Origin: Dipetalonema caudispina
Lineage: Eukaryota; Nematoda; Chromadorea; Rhabditida; Onchocercidae
Assembly (NCBI GenBank): GCA_013365325.1
Contig: JABVXV010000003.1
Location: 992,001 to 1,056,000 of the forward strand
Length of the DNA: 64,000 nucleotides
Reading direction: 5' to 3'
Below the pieces are notes generated by a model, which worked only from the letters and a program-made list of their open reading frames with translations, was not told the DNA's origin and ran no database searches. Positions 56,553 through 64,000 of this stretch are shown here, piece by piece. The position numbers and the translations under genes are program-made. Numbering within the stretch: the stretch's first letter is position 1; every line of letters starts with the position of its first letter.

Positions 56553-56560
56553 ACTACCTC
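56553..56560 (+). promoter_or_regulatory. let-7 seed complement 3
   Basis: ACTACCTC complements let-7 nucleotides 2-9 and is preceded by TTATTGTTCCA, giving some extra 3' pairing potential. It lies about 2.8 kb past the lin-41 stop, so it matters only if the 3' UTR is long. Confidence 0.35.
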
Positions 56561-57582
56561 TGCAAATTGCACTCTGTTCCAACTCTTCACCTCAAAATCT
56601 TGGTGACGAACTCATGTAACGAGCTCTTCACTTGAGAGAATTTGCAATACTAGTTAAGGAAACGTTTAAGCGCTTCCATATCTTTGTTGCTTCTTCATTT
56701 AACTTTCTGCAAGATATGCTATATGTTTTTATCTTGACCTATAGTGACATCAGATCACATCATCTATTGTCATTTATCACCTATACATATTTTAGGGCGG
56801 GTGCAATTCATAAGTGCCGAGATGACTAAATACTGTCATTCGGATTTATGTAAATTGTTCCACGGGTTATTATTATCCAGTCTGTTCGTTCGATTAAATT
56901 TAGATCATTCCAAGAAAGCAAACAAAGCTTTGATCTCTGCAGCTAAATTGCTGATTTTGGACTGATTACGATCCTGTTCAAGCACAATGCTCGATTAAGG
57001 CTTTACTCCGTCTTGGCGTTATATAATCGATTAATAGGTGGGATTTGAAATTTTGATACCAGAATTGATAATAAAAAAGCATAGCATGGCAAAATGAATA
57101 CGTTTTGATATCTGAACTGAGTGGAAAGAAGTCCGTGTCCCACACTTGTTCCAGGAGGGAGTCGCAGCTAGGCGAATATTTTACTGCTTAAAAAGTAGAA
57201 TAATTCGAGATTTCCAAAATCCTGATGTCTCCTGGTACTCGCTTAACAGTGGCGCTAATTTCTTACAAAATATAAAAGTTGTAAACTTCCCCGGATCTAT
57301 AAGATATTCGTAACATTTTCCTATGCGTCTTTTTCTTGTTGCTGCTGAAAAATGGAAAAACTTTCGTTGGACAATTATCAGTCTGCCAAGTTAAGCTTTG
57401 CGTATTTTGAATTTCCCGATCACTTCATGTCCGCAAATTGTACATCATTATGTTCAAAAAGGCTGTACTTTTTTTACAGCCATAATTGTAATGTTTGGAA
57501 TCGACAGGATGGCAAGGGTATGTCAACGAATTGTTCCTTACATTCACGCATTTCTCTGGAAGACTTAGAATACTCCCATTGC

Positions 57583-57583
<1 letters not shown>

Positions 57584-57613
<30 letters not shown>

Positions 57614-57666
57614 GATATATATAGATATAGATAGATAGATATATAGATATAGATATACCGATATAC
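57584..57666. repeat. (TA)n/(GATA)n microsatellite
   Basis: About 80 bases of TA repeats passing into TAGA/GATATA units. Confidence 0.92.
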
Positions 57667-60600
57667 TTTATTTTCATTTCAGTGATAACAGCAATATAGT
57701 AATGTTATAATACTTCATTGATTTTTTTGCAACTAAAGATTTAGGGGCTTCAGTGCACTTTAATTTTTTTCCATCCCAAAATCAATGTGATGTCATAGCT
57801 TAACACCACTTAGAAATGTTACTGTGACAATTAGTTGACATGCTACTTTGTCGGTTGCATGGCTTTTTTTAGTCGATCAGCCATACATTTTTTGCAGTTC
57901 TGCAAAAGAACGTTAAAATTGTTACTTCAGGACAATTGTCATTTAAATTGTTCATACAGGTCCTGGAATACTTGTAAATCATCCCGGTATTATTTCCTGC
58001 TACTTTTCCATCACGTAATTCGGTAATTCTAAATAAGAAGAACGAAAAGCCAATGATGTCTTCCGTGGTTGTTGTATCTGTTTTCAGCAGGTTAGGAAGC
58101 ATCGTCGCCGAAAATGTTCATCTCTTTTTTCTTTGTGATTCAACTAAAACGCCACTGTTATAAGATCAACAGTCTTGACGTAGCGCTGTTTGCGATATTG
58201 TAGTATATGAAGCATAAAGACGTACTTGTAAAGTTTCAAGAGTTTACAACAGAAGGTTAAGGAAACTAGAACAACTTCATTAATTACGCAATTTAAAAAT
58301 GGCTTAGATCTCTTCATCCTTTGTAGAAACATAACTGTAATCTATAGTTATTCGGTATAGATGCATCCTCAACCTTTGGGATCATTTCTGAAGGTTGTTT
58401 TTATTTTTCTTTCCCGGTAAAATCTACTTGAATTGTCGATTTGCTGGCCAATGTTTTGATATTGCTACATTTTCTGCCTCAAAAAGGAAATTGTTCATCT
58501 ACATCAACTATCTGTTACTTCAGTAGTCGAGTTTTAAAAGGGCCTCTGCATTTGTTCTGTGTGAATTCCCCGCTTGTTGTTTTCCTTCCCTTTTTTTTTT
58601 GTTTTTTGCTAACAAAGTTTATTTGGCAAATAAAAATTTTTGGTGTTAAGAAAGGATTATATTTTTGCAAGCACATCATATCATGTGTCAAGATTTGAAT
58701 GGTTATGTGAATTCTTCTGTATTTAGATTCCAGTGATATTAAAAAGATAAGGTAATGATAGTGCAGTATATATCATCGCATCAAACAATGCTGAATTTAT
58801 GAATTTTTAAGAAGTTTTATCGCTTTGATAGAAGAAGGATGGCAGACTTCAAACTTTCAACCATGACTTGTCAAAAAGAATTTCGAAGTCGTAATGGTTA
58901 CGAATAAATTCTTGTACTAGATGATTTCAACCATAATTTAATACCTTTGCAAGGAAGGGCAGAAAATTGGTATTACAACGTGATTGGGTGGTCGAATATG
59001 AAAATCAAAAGGGAGAGAGTTCCTTGATAATTATTTGTTAATCAAATGAAGAGAGTTTACTCTTCATTCTCGGGGGTTGCTTCAGAAATGTTCAAAGAAA
59101 CTGAATTGAAATCATACAGTATCAAAACTGTCATGTGTTTATAATAAAATGGATGTGCACTAAACTGATGATTTTGTATTCTATAAGTGGAGATGTCCGA
59201 AAGAAGAAGGATATCTGAGGGAAGAGCAGTAATTGACTCGAATGTAGTGATTTTGTTTAAATTAATTGAAAGGAAAAAGGAATACATCAAGCAATGAAGG
59301 ACGAAGAATTAGTGCGTAGTAAGAGGATGGCGCTGATAAATGAATGTAGATTTCATCTATTTTATCGATGAGTATCTCAACAAGACGAAAATATAAGTAG
59401 AAAACTTTCCTTATCTTTTCCCTGATCGCTCTATCAATCGATCGGTCACTCAGGACCAATTATAGCATTAAACAAGAGAATAAGTATTGTCCAACTAAAT
59501 TTCTCTAGTCTATTATTGATGCTATTTATCCCAATGTGTCCTAATAAAAGCCCAATTTTTCTGCCATATCCAGAAGATGAAGAAGATGCTGTATTTGATG
59601 TTTATCTAGTCTAATATCAGGGTATTTCCAGTAGTAGGAACTGAACATGAAGTATATTAGATAGTGCTGGTTCCTTGTCAATTTCCGTTCTATAACTACT
59701 CATTAATTTGCCTGTTCTTATCTTGAAGAGGTAGGATCGAAGAGTTCAAGACAAGACATACTCCATTCATAGCAAATAATGACTGTCTCTCACAGATTTT
59801 GCTAGTTTATTGCAAAATTTTTCACTTCAAATGATACTTAAACTATATCATTTTGAAGTACAGAAGACACTGTTGCTGAAGTTTGGGAATTTCTGGATTC
59901 TCAGATCCCTCAGACCGTACGTAATGGCTATCGTCCATTTTATTATAACTTTGCTTTTTGCAAATTATTTGTACATGAAATGTCTATTTTAGTCGAATTT
60001 TCGATTTAAATTTCAATTCTGCTCGCGTTTTTTTCCTTTCTTCCATTTAGTTTTAGTTATTTTTAAATTTTTTTGTCCTTTGGTTTAACTTTGTTTATTC
60101 ATACATTGAAGAAGTGATTGACGAAAATTTCGGTATCTCTGTGAAATGATATATAAACTGTGTTTCGCATAATCGTTTTATTCAAAGCAATAGTAGCGAC
60201 AGGCAGAATTGTAGTAGTATTAACAGAAGTAACGGTAGTGGTTTGTGATGGTAATAGATGACAGTTAAACGAGACATGTTCGGGGTCACTCACTCAATTT
60301 GTTTACCGATACGTACTACTAGATGACTCCTTTACTGATTAGGTCATTACCATGAATTTACAACACATTCCGTTCATTTGATGATCGAGAGAATCGAGAA
60401 AATGCTGACAGTTCTCTCTCCTAAAGAAAATGACATTATTGTGTCGGTAACTGTAATTACTGCAGTAATAGCTCCAAGGTTAGTTTAAAGTGAAATTGCG
60501 ACAAGAAGAAATTCAACACTATCATTTGAAGCAGTCTTCATATCTGTTGGTCCTCTTATGTCTATTGAATCAGTTCAAAGAATTCGAACTTATCCAAAGG

Positions 60601-61243
60601 ATTTTCATTTTATCATTATTACCATTTTGACGAAGATGGTTAACTCGTACAATAGAGAATAAAGATACATCGAATAACTTTTCAGTCATTTCAGATGTTT
60701 TGCAGAAGTAAATGAGCTAAGTTGCCGTGGTGAAAAATTGTTAATGTAGTCAAAAAAGATCTAAAAACTATAGAAAATTCACTTCTGTTCTTTCGTAATC
60801 GATTTCACCAAATTTCAGAAAAACTGCAAGACCTTCTCATTTCATGAAGATGTAACAGAAATCGAAAGAAAAAAAAAATTGATGGATTACATTTTGCGCA
60901 AACCCACACATTACAAAAAATAAAGGAATGCAGACGACGACTGTGAAAAAGATTTCTACCTGTCAATTTCAGTCAACTGATTTAAAAGTGATTTACTGCA
61001 GATCTTCTTGAGTTTTGTCATCCCGAAACACCCAACTCTATTCAATGCTAAAATGGAGAAGAAGAAAATTGGAAATGGAAAAAATATACACTAATATATA
61101 TGTAAATATAGTATCATTCATTTATGTTTGTATTGCAGTATAATGGCCTGAAGGTTAGTAGTTAATGAGAAAAGAAGGAGAATGAATGTTGACAGATTGT
61201 GGTGATATGCATATTTTTTGGAGAAGTTAAGAACTAGTTACTG

Positions 61244-61272
61244 TGAAGAAGAAGAAGAAGAAGAAGGAAGAG
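61244..61272. repeat. (GAA)n repeat
   Basis: About seven consecutive GAA units, followed by an irregular purine-rich stretch to about 61360. Confidence 0.85.
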
Positions 61273-63855
61273 GAATGCTTGATGAAAGAGGACTTAATGA
61301 TGTATGTATGTATGTAATGTGGCATGTAGGAAGAGAAGGAAGAAGGAAGAAGGAATTGGAGAAACAAGTTGGTTTTGCATTTTGTAAAGTTATTTTCAGC
61401 AGTTGCTTTTAACTACTTCAGAACTTAATAAATCATTAAAAGTATGAATGAAACGAAAAGCTTCTTTCGAGAGAATTCCTTACAAAATATACCATAAAAT
61501 ATAGACCGTCAAAATTCAGTTTAATTTTTACAATTTAAGGTAAGCTTAGTTTAAGGTAATGTCTGATGTATGAAGAATGTTGTTGTATATTATGAGGTGC
61601 TCCTATGCATTTTTAAATATCAACATTTTGTAGGAGTGTTAAAAATGAAAGAAGAGAAATTTTAAATTGAAATCTTTCAACCCATAGAGTTGCTGACTCA
61701 TAAAATAATGGCTTCCAATGAAATACAAGTTATAGTTCTTACATGATAACAGTCTAACGATTTGTTTAGATTTGTTGATTACTTGAAAATTATGAAGATG
61801 GTTTTGTTGATCAAAGCATCGAATAAATGACAAGATAACTTTTTGGGTATTTAGTTTTACCTTTAAAAAAAAGATGAGCATGAAGTTACTGCTAGTTTGT
61901 ACAGCAAAAAAGCGTAATATTGTAAACTTTAAGAAGTCAGTGATATTATTTTAGATGAGAAATGATTTGCCGACTATTGACTGAACCACTACATCGATTT
62001 AGATGCGGCCTGATAGAAAATCGTATAGTTACAGGACAAAAGCAACAGGAGCTGGCCCATTCTTGGTAAGTTTGTCTATGTTTGTAGATATCGTCAAGGT
62101 CATTTATGCGACAACAGATTCGAACTAAAGTAAATCATTGATAAGCTCGTTTTCTTCTATCCCTATTGCTGTTGCTTCTGTGTCCAATTTCCCATCTTCG
62201 GCCATTACACCAACCCTCTGTCCACTTGTCGATCTTTGTTCATCCGTCCGTTGGTTAGTCTGTCTATCAACCTTTCCTGTGCCATCTTTAACAACAATTG
62301 ATCATTGGCAGCGTCACCTCGAGAATATAGTATGGTAGGGCGTGGCTGATGACGACCTTCAATTGGTTAATTGCTTTTTGAATATATCACGATGTAGAAG
62401 GGGAAGAGGTGTTTGGTGTATACATGGTGTTGCTCCTACTCCTGTATTGGTTCCGGTAACTCTGTGTCCGTGTTTCTTCCTGTCCGTGTATCTTCTCCAG
62501 TTTATAGTCAGTCGTAGATGTATGCTCTGTGCATCTCCACCTGACAAATACAGGAGACGGACATTTGCTTCACTCATTATTCTATCTAATATTTTCATTT
62601 TATTATTATTTTTCCCACTTGGCAATATCAGCGATAAAGTGTTGGCAATGGTTCTTTTTCATTCGTTTGATGCTTTAGTAGTTCCCTAACTGTTGCTTAA
62701 TTTAAACTTAACTAAATCAGATTCTCTGTGCAATGATTCCAATAATCGGTATAGTACGATTTCAACTCTCATTATTATGAAAAAGATATTCGTCTCATTC
62801 TCCATTGTCAACTAACGTAAGATTATTTGCATATGCAGAGTTGCTTTTTTAGTTCCTTATATAAAGTTATTGATGTGGAATTTTGTAAACAATCTATGAT
62901 TGTGATTACTGCTTCAGAATCTCTCTGCTTTTATACTTTTTAGGTATTACTAATATCTCGAATGTTGAAAATTTGCTTCTTTGTTCTAAAGATAGAAATA
63001 ATTATTTTGAAGTCAAAAATTTACTGAAATCAAACAAAAATTTATTTATCGACATTATCTACAGCAACGTATTGCAACTTTACTTTGGTTATCTAGCTGT
63101 ATGAGTAAGTTACTGGCTTCATAAAGCTAGGTTACCAAAGCTAAGCACAATACATCAATTCCTCGACCTCACTTCTTCTCCGTGTCTTCTTTCCCCTATG
63201 ATAACATTTTTTTCCCTACCACTCAAATAAAAACTATCCTGAAGAGAACAGTTTTTTTAAGAAACATATGTTTGTGCCATTTATCATTCACCTCTTCACA
63301 TCATAGTTCATCGAGACAACAGGTTATTTTCTTAATGGCTTTATCTCTTGTTCGAATCGAACTAGTAATATCGATCGATTATTCTCCGATTTCCTTTTAC
63401 CTTGTTGTTCTAAAAAATTCTCTTTTAATATCGACCGGCTTCTTTTAACATTATAATAAAGTCGAGCATTCCTATTGAAATTGGTTAAATTCGAATATCT
63501 GCCTATTTCGCACTTCTGCACTTTATTAAAAAGGTTAAATGGGAAAAAAAATAATTTATTTTGAGATTCATTTTTAGTTTTTATTGATGTAATCAAAATT
63601 GCTCATATCTAATGGGAGCATTTGTTAATTTCTTGCGACTTTTTTGATGATATTTCAGGGCGGTTCAGTAAATCATTCCATTTATGTATTGGAAGTTTGA
63701 TTTGTGAGCATTGTTTCTTCGTCGCTGGTTCATCGAATTATCTCAAATGTACTAAACAAAAGTTTTTAAAATTTTCATTAAAGGCCTCTATATGAAAATG
63801 CTTGCAAGGAACTTTCCCTTCATAAATGACCAAAATCCTTTTTTTTTTTTTTCAG

Positions 63856-64000
63856 GCACATGTCCGATATGGAATGGAATGTATAGAAATCTATATTGAA
63901 GAAAACTTTATTTTAAGTAATGTGGATGACCATTCCATAATTTATAAAGGAAAGTGTCTGTTCAAGTTTGAGTTGTCAATTCCAAAACTGATTGTTACAT
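63856..64000 (+). CDS. Possible internal exon of a gene running off the window
   Basis: A long T run followed by TTTCAG (acceptor at 63854-63855) opens a frame that stays open to the window end, 48 codons. It begins AHVRYGMECIEIYI and includes IIYKGKCLFKFEL. The two Cys about 24 residues apart and the alternating hydrophobic pattern suggest a secreted beta-rich domain. A ZP/cuticlin domain is one possibility, but I cannot show it. No upstream exon was identified. Confidence 0.35.

Larger units (their letters stand above)
53713..63855. other. Long 3' UTR/intergenic region downstream of lin-41
   Basis: About 10 kb of T-rich plus-strand sequence without a recognisable gene. The open frames are hydrophobic or repeat-derived. 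The proximal part is presumably the lin-41 3' UTR. Canonical AATAAA is absent for several kilobases after the stop; examples occur near 57070 and 58629. It contains three let-7 seed complements, a (TG)n/(TATG)n block and a (TA)n/(GATA)n block. Bases 62130-62690 are less AT-rich and may be a promoter for a gene to the right. Confidence 0.5.

Noticed and set aside
62138..62689. Frames of 66 and 115 codons in a less AT-rich patch
   Set aside because: No recognisable domain and overlapping frames on both strands; kept only as a possible promoter region.

Overview
The window is nuclear DNA of a nematode. Evidence: AT-rich sequence, short GT-AG introns (about 50-300 nt) with TTTCAG-type acceptors, and a run of conserved animal genes whose closest functional comparison is with C. 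elegans. The wide spacing and AT-rich gaps suggest a filarial or related clade III parasite, but that is inference; nothing here fixes the species. I saw no virus, CRISPR array, tRNA, rRNA, intact transposon or bacterial (Wolbachia-like) insert.

Layout. Bases 1-8390 are gene-poor, with a 34-bp-stem foldback and a solo mariner-type terminal repeat. A two-exon minus-strand gene (13857-8560) encodes a leucine-rich-repeat/Ig single-pass receptor-like protein. A doubtful minus-strand membrane protein lies at 18029-17449. A minus-strand gene (20821-18456) encodes a protein with one teashirt-like C2H2 finger. It stands head to head with plus-strand sec-8 (21310-27966), sharing a 488-bp intergenic promoter with a CCAT/CTAT microsatellite.

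The plus strand then carries, in order: a proteasome assembly chaperone 3 homologue (29310-30115), mitochondrial isoleucyl-tRNA synthetase (about 30195-36590), a MADF/BESS-type DNA-binding protein (37499-39758), the RNA ligase RTCB (41312-45510) and the TRIM-NHL developmental regulator LIN-41 (about 46509-53712). About 10 kb of T-rich and simple-repeat sequence follows, with three let-7 seed complements. A possible internal exon of a further gene begins at 63856 and runs off the window.

The genes are mostly unrelated housekeeping functions: exocytosis, proteasome assembly, mitochondrial translation and tRNA/XBP1 ligation. The chaperone and synthetase are close enough to be an operon. I found no novel gene system. 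The oddest signals are in lin-41: one exon junction whose only strong donor leaves an in-frame TAG, one junction that fits only a GC-AG intron, a low-complexity insertion in the sixth NHL blade, and possible let-7 sites in both the coding region and the downstream sequence. Exon coordinates were read by eye from splice signals and reading-frame phase; no RNA data were available.
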